Assembly: GCA_012295275.1 (NCBI GenBank)
Contig: CM022670.1
Location: 27,618,881-27,680,880 of the forward strand
Length of the DNA: 62,000 nucleotides
Source of the DNA: Chrysomallon squamiferum
Taxonomy: Eukaryota; Mollusca; Gastropoda; Neomphalida; Peltospiridae
Reading direction: 5' to 3'
Part shown: positions 1 to 13,478 of the stretch, in pieces
Numbering within the stretch: position 1 is the first letter of the stretch
How the letters are laid out: each line of letters starts with the position of its first letter
Translations under genes and position numbers: made by a program
Notes under the pieces: model-generated
The model's database searches: none
What the model was told of the DNA's origin: nothing
The model's input: only the letters and a program-made list of their open reading frames with translations

Positions 1-654
1 ATTTCTATAAGAGGAAGATCTTAAAATCTTTAAAGATGCATGATACATATATAAGAACATCTCATCCAAGCAAACTTCATTTCTAATTAAATATAATATT
101 TTGTATTTATTCCGATGAATAGCCAGCATACTCCAATTTAAATCGTCTACATTTCGAATACTCAAGCAATTCAAAGAACCTGGTTGGACTGAAAATTCGT
201 GTTTTGAAAAAGATGAGAGGAGTGAACCAAAGAACCTTCCAATCACACCTTGATTATTTCTGTTGGTTACAGATTTGGAAGAATGCTGAAGATCTTTGTT
301 GTTGTTGTTGTTGTTTTTGGTGGTGTTGCGTTTGTAGCAGAAGTTTGGTCAGTTCATCGATAGAATTATTCAAATTTATATTCATCTTAGCCCTTGTTCA
401 CATAAATAAAGGGAACATTTGTTTTATTTATGCCGTGAAAAATAATAAGTATACTTTTTAGCTCTTGTTCCTATAAATTATAAATATATAATAAAAGGAA
501 AATTTGTTTAATTTATGCCGTGAAAAATAATAATAAAAAACTAAGAATAAACAAAATAATAATTAAAATAAGCTCGTAGATAACACACCAAAGTAGAATT
601 TGTAGTTCACTAGATCGCGTAGATCACACGCCAAAGTAGCACCTAAAATTTAAC

Positions 655-710
655 ATATATATATATATATATATATATTAATTTTATATATATATATCGG
701 ACGTATCGAC
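655..710. repeat. TA microsatellite
   Basis: Two uninterrupted runs of alternating T and A are separated by a short ATTTTA spacer. This is a simple repeat with no sign of function. Confidence 0.85.
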
Positions 711-1478
711 AAGAGATAAAACAGTCGTTAAACTTCAAGTAACTTCTATTTTAAAATACAGCATAAAATAAAAATAGTTTATTTTTCTTTTCTCTATTTT
801 TTTCTTCTTCTTCTTCATCTTCTTCGTTTCCTTGTATTTCATTTATTAATTTATTTACACATTATCTCATCGACTTGATAGTCTTGTTAAAATTTAGAGG
901 CTGTGTAGTTTTACCTTCCAGTCCTTTAATAATTATAAACAGCACAAGGATATGTAAGATATTTGATGACATCTGAAAAAGAAAGAAAACAGAAGAGGAA
1001 AAATACTCAAATGAAATCAAATACTGAAAAGAGAAAATACGAACCAATCAGAAATAAAATCCATAATTATTTTTTTTATTCCTGTCCCATATATATATAT
1101 ATATATAAAAGAAGAAAGAAAGTAAAAAAGCTCATCATTCCGTACATACGTTTGGAACCGACTGGTTAAAGCAGGAATATTCGGTTTAACGAAACATCAA
1201 TGATAAAACTCCGATATCTGATATAAAATATGTTATATATTACATACATTGTACATTATTTATAATTTATAATGATTATAATAATTATTATTGTGAAACG
1301 ATTCTCTTTGTAATACCGTTTTAATTTTTTCACTGTCAGTATCAACCTGGAAATTTTGCTATTTATTCAGTGACACGCATTCAAGCTCATAATTGTTGTT
1401 CATAATATAAGGCCTACATGCATTCTCAACCGAAATTTAGATCCACGATGTTAACCTAAGGCGTAACAGATGTTCAAA

Positions 1479-1486
1479 TGACGTCA
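1479..1486. promoter_or_regulatory. Perfect CRE-type palindrome (TGACGTCA)
   Basis: The 8-bp sequence TGACGTCA is the full consensus for CREB/ATF dimers. A half-site-like ACGTCATT follows about 30 bp later. It lies about 1.45 kb upstream of the POSH start codon, in locally CpG-retaining DNA, so it could belong to a distal promoter. The match is seen; occupancy is inference. Confidence 0.4.
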
Positions 1487-2699
1487 AACGTTAAATTAGT
1501 CTCTGTCAGGACTACGTCATTTCAATCAACTTTTTACATCATTAGAAAATAATAGGTGTACGGGTGCACTAAATACAATTTATCTTACGTTAAATGTTTT
1601 TAAGAGTATCTAGTGACGGTCAAATCGTGTTCAGTGCATTCTGGTGTATTATTCTAAAATATCACACAAATAAAATAAAATAAATGTAGATATTTATTGA
1701 TTTTTAAAAATTAATATTATACAAATAATATAACAGATAAATAAATAAAAAATTAAATAAATAAATAAAAATATATCTTTTAGCGTAAAGCGAAAGTTAA
1801 TTTTGTTTTAACGTAACTGTTTAAGATATTTTAAAACTGTTTTACTACTACTCCTACTATTACCCCTTTTTACTGTTTTGTACGAAATCCATTTAATTTA
1901 GGCATCAGAAGTAAATAAATAATATAAAAAGAAACATATATGAAGTTTATACTGACGTTATCTGTGATTTTCTTTTGTATTTCTGATAATTAAGATCATT
2001 AGCCGCTTGTGACTTAAACAAGCTTGTAAGTTGTAGTTATACCAAAGACCCTAAATAGTAAATCCAACCTGTATTTGTCATTGACTATGGGGATTATTGT
2101 AAGATGTTGTCCATTACATGCTGGGATTTCAGCAGTAATGTTGTTAATATCTAAACATTTTCCTGCACATTTAATATCACATAATCGCTAGTATTATTAC
2201 ATAATATAATTTATTCATTATATTTTAGGGAAACTGCAAGAAACAAAATAATTACGAGGTTGTAGTCTCGATTATCTCTAACGCAAATGAATCATCCACC
2301 CCAAACTGCAAAGATTAAGCAAATCGAGACATGTAATAAAATGGCCGACGATGAGTTGAAATGTATTTGAACTCAAAAAAGTATTGCAGTTTACACCAGT
2401 GCTTTTACTTTTGACCAGATTTTGATTTATTTCAACATCACAGTAATTATTTTAAATATGAATAAAAGTGATAATCATATACTGAATTTAACTTGTGTAA
2501 CTGTTGGTATGTAGTTGATAAACTGGGTTTGTTGATATGTGTAACTGTAAATTGTAATGTGATCTTATGCACGTTTCACTTTTTATTTATTCTGTACCTA
2601 ATCAGTTAATGATTATGTAACAGTAATGAATGTATCAGATAATAAAGGGATTTAACAGGTACTAGTCCTATCTTAAATTTATACCTGTTTTCTACAGTG

Positions 2700-2934
2700 T
2701 CTGATCTTCTCAAAAAGAATGTTAGGTTGGAGACGCTGTCACAAATTTAAACACTGACAGGTAATCACATGTTTTTTCCTAAAATAAAAATATAATGAGC
2801 ACGAAGTCCATATTTGATCATAGCTAATACAATAGAAATAAATATCTATATGAAAAATATTGGCTGGGATACTGTCAAAATTCATTGGATATAAGCAGTA
2901 TATTTGGAAATGGTGACCTGGTATAGACTGTATC
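2700..2934 (+). other. Possible 5'UTR part of POSH exon with 3' splice site
   Basis: A pyrimidine-rich tract ending TTTCTACAG at 2691-2699 looks like an acceptor that would start the exon carrying the POSH start codon. The 235 bases from 2700 to the ATG hold no coding signal. If correct, an upstream non-coding exon lies further left. RNA evidence would be needed to choose between this and an unspliced 5'UTR. Confidence 0.35.
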
Positions 2935-5924
2935 ATGGATGAGAAGTCGTTAAATGAATTGTTAGAATGTTCTGTATGTTTGGATCGTTTGGACCATACA
3001 AGCAAAGTGCTGCCATGTCAGCATACATTCTGCAGAAGATGCCTAGAAGAAATTTTAAGCACAAAACGAGAATTAAGATGTCCGGAATGTAGAACAGTTG
3101 TAACCATACGAGTGGATGATCTCCCACCAAATATTTTATTAATACGGTTACTGGAAGGCATCAAAACACAAGGTCATCTTTTGGGACAAAAATCCGATGG
3201 ACAACAGTTTACTCAACAAGGAGTTGATGTTCCGATAGATAAAGTGCCGACTACTTCCATACAGCTACAAACACAGCCTAGACAGGTAATCATTTAATTA
3301 ATTTTTACTATTATCCATTTCTGATGTGTTTTCTTAATATAAATTTTATAATAACAAGATAATAAATATTTAAGTGCAGGTTGATATTTTACAGATTTTT
3401 GTAACATTTACTTTTGCATTTATTTCAAAATGTTAAGTATAAGTTAATGGAAAGAAACATATTTCATTGTGTGGATGTAACCACTAACAATATTATTAAA
3501 AGAAATTGATGTGTGGCAGCCTCTTATTTTCTTAAACATATAAAAAATAAAATGTGTTTATATATATATATGCATATTATTAATCATTAATAAACAAAAA
3601 TGTAAATTTAAGAAATTATCAAAACTAAAGCTGCACCTGCAATTACATTCTGAAACATGAATATATGTTTGATAATGTATAATGAAATTCTTATGGTATT
3701 AATTCAGATTTTTCTAATACTGGTATTTCATTAATTATAGGTATCACAACCATGTGCCAAAGCCTTATTTAATTATGAAGCCAAGGAAAGTGGGTATGTA
3801 GTACTAAAATTTATCATTATTGAATTCTGTTGCTTTTTATATTAAGAAATATAAACACACATTAATTCATTAAATAATGTTTCTTAACATTACTGAGTTC
3901 CAAGCTCACAAAAGAAACAGCAGTTTGTTTCTGTGTCTCCCTATCTCTGGGATGGTGCTGGTTCTACATTAATAATTTACTTCCATGGTGAATACATTGA
4001 CACACATGCAAAGATGCATGCACATTACCCCCACACACACACACACATCTGTGAATTTCAGTTTATATGTGATATTATTAAATTTTGTGCAATAATGATT
4101 ATAATGTATTTGTTGCTTAATGATTTATAATTTTTTGCTAATTTTTCAGAGATCTTTCATTTAAAAAGAATGACATAGTTATTCTGAGAAAACAGATTGA
4201 TGAGAACTGGTATCATGGAGAACTTAATGGTCAACATGGGTTCTTTCCAGCCACATATGTACAGGTATTTGTAATGTTACATAACCTTTAACTTAATTAT
4301 TGCTACATTTAGATTCCATGTACATAATGGACAAAGACTATGTCATATAATTGATTGATAGATAATCTACAAGAAAAATGAAATGGGTGAAAGATTAGTT
4401 TGCTTTAATGTTTCTCTATAATTACTTTTTCATCTTTGTAAAAACCCTAACTAAAATATATATTTTGATATGTTCTGTTATTATAGTTAATGTGTCAAAA
4501 TTGTCATTAGCATTTCACATACTATATAACTTTATAAAACTGTGAGAAAATATTCATCAGTTAACACAGTAATATTGTAACATTTGATTCATTTATTACA
4601 ATGTTTGTTTTCACAGGTTCTTGTTCCACTTCCTCAAGTTCCACAGTGCCAGGCACTGTTTGACTTTGATCTCAAAGATGAAAAGGAAAAAGACTGTCTT
4701 GCTTTTCAAAAGGTTAGTCTCAAGATAATTTATTTTTCTATTATTAATAACTAAACTTACCTATTCAAAAGTGAATAAATATTCTGTTAAATTTCATAAT
4801 TTGAAATTTTTGTTTTTATGCAGGATGAAAAGTTAACTGTTATAAGAAAAGTGGATGACAACTGGATCGAGGGTCGGAAAGGAGACAAAATAGGAATTTT
4901 TCCAATCACATTTGTCAAGGTAAGTGAAAAAAATAATTGTTTAAAAATTGCTTTGATGTAATAATTTTCAATTTAAAAAAAACTTAAAATTTAAATTTTT
5001 GGAAAGAAGTAATATTTTATACTTTATTGTTTTTCTTACAGCTGAATGAAGCTGCTAAAAGCTTACTGAATAGTCAGTCAAACATTGGGCTGATACAACC
5101 AAACAACCAGCCAGTGGCCAGCAGTGTTGATCGCAATCAAAGAGTTGATGGTCAAAGAGTTCCTCCAGCACCATCATCGTCATCAACGACATTACCCTCA
5201 AATTCTGTTCTTCTTGCTTCACGAACAGCCCAGCAGAAACGACACTCATTTACTCTGACACCAGAGAAGACTCCTTCACCAACAGGGCAGAGTCAGCGTA
5301 GATCTCTTGAGCTTAACAGCTCAGGTGCATTTAGCATCGTTGGGACATCAAGTCCATCAGCATCTCCTGTCATGACATCCAAAAATAATGCACCATCATC
5401 TGTGGTTACTTCGTCTTCTCAGAAACCTGTCTCAGCTCAGGTTACTTTTATTTAAATTTTTTAATTTTTAATTTGTATTTGTATTTGTATTTGTATTTTT
5501 ATTTTGGTGTTTTAAAAAAGAACCATAAATGAAGTAAAAGTGAGACCAAGTTAACTTATAATTGTAAGTTAATAACATTATTTGTGTTTATGCCTAACTT
5601 TTTTTTAACAAATTAGTTCTGGTGGTTTGTTGTTTGTTAGAATACTTGCCCAAAATCTGCAAGATTTAAAAATCACTCTTGTGATATGTATTATACCAAA
5701 CATTTGTAAAGTAGACCCAACCCTTTCATTCAGTTTGGTAACAACAGTCAAAAATGTTAGAATGTATTTTTGATATTTAAATAAAAAATTAATTTTCTTT
5801 CTGTGTGATTCATTATTATTACTATTACTATTACTATTATTATTATTATTATGATTATATTGTATTATTGTTTTTATTATTATGTTATTATTATGTTATT
5901 ATTATAGTATTATTGTTACTATTA

Positions 5925-5963
<39 letters not shown>

Positions 5964-8900
5964 TGAATTATTGTTTTTATTATTATTATTATTATTATTT
6001 AATATTTATCCACAGCCTGTTACTTTGCCTGATCTTCTCACTGGTAATGCTGCAGGAACTGAAAACAACACAGTTGTCTCAAGCAGTCTCACTACCCCTG
6101 TGTAAGTTTTTTTCAAATAAAATTGGTGTTATTGTTGTTATTACTTCAAAATTATTTTAACTGAAGGTAACACACTTCTGGACAGTATTTGTTTGTTAAA
6201 TAATATTTCTATTATTTTATTGTGAGTTTTTAAAATTCACATAACGCCTATTCATTTGTAATTGTTAAAACAGTAATACTTCACTACAATTATTTTCAGT
6301 GTTCACATCAAAATAAATATGCATGTCTGTTTATTTGAGTATGTGCCTATTTTTCTTTCTTTTTTATGTGTCTGTGTATTTATTTTGATGTGAACACAGA
6401 AATCAATCGTAGTGAAGTGAATTGGTAATACTTTATTAATAATTACAGAACAAGTTTGTATGACTATACATTTATGAATAAGCATTATATGAATTTTTGC
6501 GTGGTTCTACACACACACACATGCACAAAACACACAGACAATATGATAAATCACAGCTAAAATAATTAGAAAATATATGCAAAACAATTTAACGCAAGTC
6601 GGCATGGTAATGAAAATTAACTGGTCACTAACAATAGATAATGTTTACTATAATTAATTTAGATATATGGCAATGTACAACTACAAGCCTCAGAAGGAAG
6701 ACGAAGTGGAGTTGAGAAAAGGAGATTATTACACAGTTACAGAGAAGTGTCAAGATGGCTGGTTCAAGGGCCAGTGTCTCCGAAGTGGTAATATAGGTGT
6801 CTATCCTGGAAACTATGTGCAGATGATCAGGTAATTTTGTCAATTACCATTAATCATAAAGTAATTAAATATATATATATACATATATATATATATACTT
6901 TTTTTTTTTTTTTTTAATATTTTTCTAGACAATGTTATTATGATCTTTGAGTGTATTGGTATTAAATATGAAAAAAGTAGTAATGATGATAATGAACATT
7001 TTTGAAATTCCAAATTGAAAACTTTTTTCCACCATAAATAACATTAATATTAAAATGATGTTTCCAGATGGAATAATTTTGCAAAAATAAAATACAAATT
7101 AATTGGAGTTTTTCATTTCATGAAACATATTATCCCGAAGCATTGACCTTATACTTACACCGTTTTTAATTCATTTCTCATTTCTTTTGAAAATATCTCA
7201 TCTGTGTGGCAGTTGTTGTGAAGTGAAAATATTGTTGATGTATTTATTTTATTTATTTTGAAAAGTTGATATTTAACTATTATAATATTTAATTTTGTGA
7301 TCATCTTATTTGATCTTTTAAAGTGGTTTGACTTTATTTTCAGACACTCCAGTGCATTTAAGCCAGTTAATCCCAATGTGCTAAATATTCGTGCTAAGGG
7401 TCCTCTCTCCCCACCTCCCACTCTGACAGCCATTACCACTTCAAACACTCAACCCACAGTTGTACAATCCACCTCAGACAATGTTTCTTCCAATGCCAGT
7501 TCACAGCTGACAAGTTCATGCCAGGCACCACCTCTTCTGCCTCGCTCTTCAAAAACTCGCACAGCAAGTCCATCCTCACCTGTGACCAAATCTTCAAAAT
7601 CATCCTCATCACTGCATGGTGGCAGTGCATCGTCTAGACTGCAAGCTCCACTCACATCAAGTTCCATTGCTTCAACAAAATCCTCTGCCAGCCACAGTCA
7701 CTCCAAAAACAGCCACACTCACTCAGCAGGTAGCGGTCATGTATCCCGTCGAAGCAATCATCATTCAGGAGGAGGTGTCGTGACATCATCGCCAGGAGGA
7801 GGTCCTGTGTGGAGTGCTGCTAATCTTGCTGCTGTTCAACACTCCATGTCAACAACATCAAACATAACACCACCAAATGTTGTCCTCGGGGCGCCAGGGG
7901 ACAACGTGTCTTCTCATTCAAAAGAAAAGGTGAGTTAACTGGAAATCCTTATTCCAGCTAAAATACAGATTACCCAGTTTGGGGAAGAAGATAAGTTTAA
8001 TGCTTAATTGTTCATCATTTGTCAAACTATTCAAATCTCCTTACACGGAGAAGCATTAATCACATTAAAATTGGTTGTAGAATTCTTGAACATTTGATAA
8101 ATATTATGATGTGTTAAACTGAACAGTAATTTCTTGTTACCAGAAGGAGAAAAAAGACAAAGAGAAGAAGAGCTTGGTGAAACTGTTGGCAGGGAAATCT
8201 AAGAAGTCAAAATCACCTGGAGGAGAAATTGATGCCTTGACAGAAGCTTCTGCTGGCCATGTCAGGTAAAGGATTAAAACAGAATTTTCAAGATTAGCAC
8301 AACAAATTCACTGAAGAAAAGCAGTGGTTAAATTGATGTAAAATATATGACAATAAATAAACCCAACATTTACCTCCCATATCAGGTAAAGGGTTAATTC
8401 AGAGCTTCCAGAAACTGTGTTGCAAATTAAGGTAAGAAAAGCCAAAGCTGAATTTAAATGAAATAATTTTATTAATAAAATTTATTTTATTTTTCGGTTT
8501 AGTTTTTAAAAAATATTTTTTTTTTATTTTAACCTACAAATTAATAAATTAATAAAATAATGTGCTACTTTTCTTTCTTTCAGATACATACTTAAAATTG
8601 TTTCATCAATATCAAAATCTAAATTATTTAAATATTTAAAACTTTAATATTATTAGTTTTCTGCAAAGCCTTATTAAATCATTTGGAATTCAGTAATTTC
8701 AAATTAAATTTTAATTATATACTCCATGTATTTACCTCTTTCTAGTGTATTAAATAATCTTTCAGATCCGGTTCATACCCCTCTGATGCCGGTGCAGGAG
8801 CACTTTGTGATAGTCCACACAAGAAGACTGGATCTTTTGATTCTTCATCTTCGCCACCACAGTCTGCAAAACCTATTAGACCTAAACCATTAATAAGAGA

Positions 8901-9459
8901 AAAGTGTGTAAAATTGCAAAGTTCTTCTTCCAGTTACTTTGTCAGAGTTTTTTCAATCAGACTTTGAAGATAATAAAGTATTATAGTAAAGAAACAAGCT
9001 TCTTAAGTAAAAATTGAAGGCTGATGTGTTTCCCTTTTCCTATTTTGGTACCTCCCCAAACAAAAAAAAACAAAAAAAACCCCAAACTTACTGATTTTTA
9101 ACTTTCTTTTGAGTTCTGATATTTAAAAATAGTATTTTGGTTCAAACATTATTTTCAACATAATCTTACTATGATTGTTGTTACTGATAAATACAAAGTA
9201 TTCTGATCAAAATAATAATAATAATAATAATAATAATTTACTTAGACACCTTTAAAATAACAAACAAATTTCTAATTTTTGTTTAAGGTATCGTTGCATT
9301 GTGCCCTACCCACCACACAGTGAACATGAGTTAGAACTGCAGATGGGAGATCTTGTTTACGTACACAAAAAGCGGGAAGATGGATGGTTCAAAGGAACTC
9401 TAGCACGAAATGGCAGAACCGGTCTTTTTCCTGGAAGTTTTGTTGAGAAGATGGAATAA
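2935..9459 (+). CDS. POSH: POSH / SH3RF-type RING E3 ubiquitin ligase and JNK scaffold, 12 coding exons
   Basis: Exons: 2935-3285, 3741-3793, 4150-4264, 4617-4712, 4824-4919, 5042-5440, 6016-6101, 6663-6830, 7344-7929, 8144-8265, 8766-8903, 9288-9459; all joins keep frame, giving about 793 aa against roughly 880-890 in vertebrate SH3RF1. A C3HC4 RING is near the N terminus (C12, C15, C28, H30, C33, C36, C49, C52). SH3-1 spans about 120-173, SH3-2 about 182-237, SH3-3 about 399-455 and SH3-4 about 737-793. Each SH3 has the expected ALYDF-like start, central Trp and a proline-aromatic end. Two RHSF/RRSL-type basophilic serine sites lie after SH3-2. A Lys-rich KEKK...LVKLLAG block, also present in vertebrate POSH, precedes SH3-4. 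Known family role: RING-dependent ubiquitin ligase and Rac/MLK/JNK scaffold in apoptosis and trafficking. The start is the first Met of the conserved MDE...LLECSVC segment. Four SH3 domains favour SH3RF1/3 over SH3RF2; a single invertebrate orthologue is likely. Confidence 0.96.
5815..6000 (+). repeat. (ATT)n microsatellite abutting a POSH 3' splice site
   Basis: About 185 bp of imperfect ATT/ACT repeats runs to within about 15 bp of the acceptor at 6014-6015. The repeat occupies the place where a polypyrimidine tract and branch point normally lie. See the finding on repeat-built acceptors. Confidence 0.9.
6278..6418. repeat. Foldback inverted repeat (42-bp arms, 57-bp loop)
   Basis: The left arm at 6278-6319 and right arm at 6377-6418 are reverse complements at 38 of 42 positions by hand alignment. 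The innermost block of about 20 bases, containing GTTCACATCAAAATAAATA, is perfect. It sits in the POSH intron between exons 7 and 8. It may be a small MITE-like foldback element or a simple hairpin; no target-site duplication was identified. Confidence 0.75.
8261..8480 (+). repeat. Tandem duplication carrying a copy of the POSH exon-10 donor
   Basis: The segment around the real donor (8266) recurs 120 bp downstream: TCAGGTAAAGG at about 8262 and again at 8382, followed by similar diverged sequence including GCAAATTAAGG..GAAAAGC against ACAAATTCACTG..GAAAAGC. Use of the second donor would read straight into a TAA at the real junction, so the copy is non-productive as coding sequence. Confidence 0.6.
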
Positions 9460-9460
9460 A
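9455..9460 (+). promoter_or_regulatory. AATAAA overlapping the POSH stop codon
   Basis: The hexamer AATAAA spans the last sense codon, the TAA stop and one base beyond. It has the canonical poly(A) signal sequence, but a useful signal would cut only 10-30 bases later, leaving almost no 3'UTR. It may be chance in AT-rich DNA; many other AATAAA hexamers follow. Confidence 0.25.
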
Positions 9461-12400
9461 ATTTGTGATCTTTTTTTTTTTCTTTATTGTTTATGTAATA
9501 CTCACATTGTTGTCAATCATTTAACACTTTTTTCAGATCATTGCATTTAAAACTTTTATTTAATTTTTACAAAGTATCGACCTGTAATGATCTAAAAAAA
9601 AAATTAGGTTAGATAAATTTTGAAGTTTGCTGTTGGTGTTAATCATGAATTTAATTTGTTTCTAAAAACACCTGCTTTCAGAATTCAGTGATCCAGACAA
9701 GTAGTTCTTAAACTTTATTTTTTTTCCTTCAATACCCGTTTGTAATAAAGTTGAAGGTAACATCCTCCACCTTAAATTTTATACTGATCATTGACATACA
9801 ATGAATTATGTTGTGAAGTTGTAAGAATATATATAGCATTTTTTTCAGCATTTTCTGTATTTTCACAGCATCTGGAGGGTGTGCTGCAAATCATGTTCAG
9901 AATCAATGGGTTTTTTGTTTTTTTTAAGAAGTAGTGATTTTTATTTTACTTTTATGTTTAGTTAAAAATTCATACTAGCATGATCCATGATTTCTATCAT
10001 GGCAGATTTACTGTCTAGATGTAGAGATTAATTACACAGAAAAAACAAATTGCCAATCACTTAAAGAAAAAAAACAAAGGGCAGAGCTGCATCATTCTGG
10101 ATCTGAATGTTAATTTGTCTTTGATGTGTTCTAATGAAGTTGAGAGAAATTTTATTTGTGTATTATAAATAATGTCTCAGACATTTTGTCAAGTATTAAC
10201 TTTCATGCATTTATTTATATGTTATAACCATGAAGACTTTATGCCCTATATAATTATTGATGATAATAAGTTATTAACTAGATAATAGATTTCCCTTGAT
10301 CATCCTATCATTTAAAATAAGGGAGATATATCTTGTTTTCATCTGTATTTATTAATAATTGATGCCTGGGACTTAGATGGTAACCTTTTTTTTTTTCCCC
10401 AAATAGTCAAAGAAATGGTGAAAGACAAAATTGACTTCAGTATATATAAAGTTAGAATTAGCTTGATAAAATTACAAATGACAGATTTTCTATTTTTGAT
10501 CACTGTAAGCAGCATCTAAACTGAAAAAAACTTAAATGACAATTCATTAAAAACTAAAACATTTGACATTAAACCACAGCCAGCTGTAAAGATAAGATTT
10601 GTTATATTCTGATTAAATCAAAATATGACAATACTTGTCCATTCATTAAGTTAAAAAAAAGAAAATAATCTTGATTCAACGTTCTGGCCAATTGGTCACA
10701 AATCTTTTTCTCTCTTGCTGCTCTAATTACCATCTTGGATTTCTAAACCATGGCTACACTAATTATATTGATATTTTGTAAAGGACGTTGAAGTCCACTG
10801 TTTGGTCTGGTGCCTTATGTGTAGACTTTAGAGTTTGAACACAGCAGGTTCTGGTTCCTTACATTTGACTGTTCTGTCAGTTTGCTTTGAGTTTGACTTT
10901 GTTAATGGGAATGTTTTAATTGATTGTTTGTGAGAAGTTTGTTTCCCCACCTTAAGATTGCTAATTTGTTTTATTTCTTCGAAGAAGATAACTGCTGACT
11001 GAACTCTATAAAACTACAGTACTTAAATATTTGGTTGAAAATCAAAGAAAAAAAAATCAAAGATATTATTATTGTTTTTTTTTTTTTAATTTAGGTAATG
11101 AAGATGAATAATACAATAAAATTATAAAATTTGTTAAAGAAATCATTTGATGATTATGTATTAATTAAACTTGTGACAATCATTACTGAAGCAGTTTTTT
11201 ACTGTGTTACTGAGATATCACAGTCAGAGATTAATGAATGTCTGCATGTCTTACTTGATGTAGTCAGCTGTTTTAAACCATGCTTTGACTGCATTGTCAT
11301 CTTAAATGTGCCATTTCTATATATCATATAATAAAAATATTGTATTGTATGCTTTAAATTTAGAATTTAATTCCTGAAACTTTATTGTGCCATTTCTTTT
11401 TTTTTTTTTTTTTTAACCTTACATATTGTCTTCTGTAAGTTTAGAAACTAGTTTTGAAATTTGAGGACAAGGGCATTCAATATGCCTAATACTTTTAAAT
11501 TTTAAATAATAACAAATATTATTTTCACTAATAATATTATGGTTTTCATATATCTGAAGTAGGTTCCTTTTTGCAAGCAGCGGTGGAATGTTTTATTTAT
11601 TTGTTTCATATTTACTATTTTACAAGTGTCATTTATATAACTATAAGTGATAAGCACCTATCTGCTTAGAGATTTTTAAATAAACAATTTCAAGATCACA
11701 TTAATTTTAGTGAAATAAAAAATTAAACCAAATTTTTAGATACTTTTTTTCTTAAAAATATACTAAATTTGAACAAAAAAAGAAATTACTTGTTTTAATA
11801 TATGATTTTATTTTATTATTTTTTAAATTACATTTTGCAAAGTTATGTTAACTGAAAATGTTTAAAAGAAATGTCTCACCAGATTAGATATCTTTAACAT
11901 AACACATCTTTGGAATTGGTTAATTTGATCCACTGCTGTATTTACATACATCCTGTTTTCATAATATTTTTGAAATGTAATTAAATCAAATTTTACTGAC
12001 TTTTTATAATAATTATTTCTCCAATACCTCAGAAATATTTTTGAAATAACTATCTTGTCATCAGGGATGTATTACTAGCTGGCAGCTGGCAGTTTTTCAT
12101 TGGCTGTTTATCAGATATATTAAAATAAATAAAGCATTTTGATTGGCGGTATTTTCATAGAATTAACTAGCCATTTGTCATTTAATATTTACTAAAATGT
12201 TGTTTATACTACATATTAAACTGAATGACTGTTTTGTGATTCAGCAGATTATTGTTCCTTGTCATATTCTCTTGGTGGTTTATGACTGAAAAACATCAGT
12301 AATTTAATTTTCTCACATTGTTTTTCACTGTTAATGATATCGCTGGTTATGATCTTGATATCTTGTTAATTTATTAAATATGGTGTTTTTAATTCAGCAA

Positions 12401-13339
12401 AGAATTTTATTTTTATTGATTCTTTTAAATAAAGAAATAATTAAATTAATAAAAGCTACAAACTTGTATGGAATAATGTATATTTAAGCAGAATACTGTA
12501 TCAACAGAAAGATATATTTGTATCAAGAATACAACCATGACATCAGGCGACTGAAGGTACAGATAGAGTAAACAGTATGTTACTTTTTTATTATACAGCT
12601 TTTGGGTGGGTTTTTTTTTAGTTTTTCTTTTTCTTTTCTTTTTTGCATATAATTTTTTAACAGTTTTTACCAAAATCATTGAGATTTACTTTCTAAATGT
12701 TTTGCTGTTTTGAATTTTATCTTTTACTTTAAATGTCAAGTTGTAGTTGAACTTTCTATACTTCCACATTTTGTCTTATCCCAAAATTAGTATATTGTTA
12801 AATTCAAGAGAATGTTTTTTTTGTTTTTTTTTCTACCAAGAACATATATATTTAAGTTAATTTTGAATATAATTTACAATAAGAGAAAAGAAGGACAGCA
12901 GAGTATAATTATTTTTATCTAAAACTAATGTTAAATAATTTTAAAGATCAGTGCCTATACTAACGAAACAAGAAACATTCTTTTTGAGAAATACACTTAT
13001 AACATAAGTGTGCATCTTTTGATAATCATTTTTTCCTGTTTTTGTCTACCATCTATACGTTTTGGTGGTTAAATTTTTTGGCTATTTTGAAAGGTATCAG
13101 ATATCTTTTGTTTATCTATGCAATGAAAGCTGTCTTTTTAAATGTTAAAGGTGATGAAAGGAAAATGGAAGAGATGTTGTGCAGAATCACGTTAATTGCT
13201 TGTTTTCACTGACATCAATGGTTTATTTAACCTGTCCCAGATCCCATTGCATCGTGGCCTTATTGCTTCCATAATCCATAGCAGTTGAAAAAGAAATATT
13301 CCTTGTTATGAAATTCTTTTTTTTAATCTATATATAAAA

Positions 13340-13478
13340 TTTTATAAAATTAATATTCTATTTCTGTTTAATGTTTCCAAAATCTTGACATCTCTGACTG
13401 TATAAAAAAAAGGTGTATACTTTTTCTTCATAATTATTTATCTGTCTGGAATCATACTAAAATGAAGAAGATGTAAAA
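13340..13478 (+). repeat. Dispersed direct repeat, copy 1
   Basis: This segment matches 15150-15278 in the same orientation: both read TTAATATTCTATTTC, then TTTAATGTTTCC, then TCT-GA-TGTATAA, then CTTTTT-TTCATAATT, TTTATCTG and CTAAAATG. The copies are clearly diverged, as expected for an old duplication or a low-copy interspersed element. Confidence 0.65.

Larger units (their letters stand above)
1..2934. other. Upstream non-coding DNA of POSH
   Basis: No open frame here looks like protein. The stretch is AT-rich with a TA run at about 655-710, a CTT/TTC-rich patch near 790-830, a short TA run near 1090-1106, ATA/ATT-rich DNA at 1240-1290, and AAATA-type repeats near 1665-1780. A perfect CRE-type palindrome lies at 1479-1486. 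The region probably holds the POSH promoter and 5'UTR, but I cannot place the transcription start from sequence alone. Confidence 0.6.

Noticed and set aside
7433-7667. Antisense open frames opposite POSH exon 9
   Set aside because: They are shadows of the Ser/Thr/Pro-rich POSH exon on the plus strand, with no splice or domain support.
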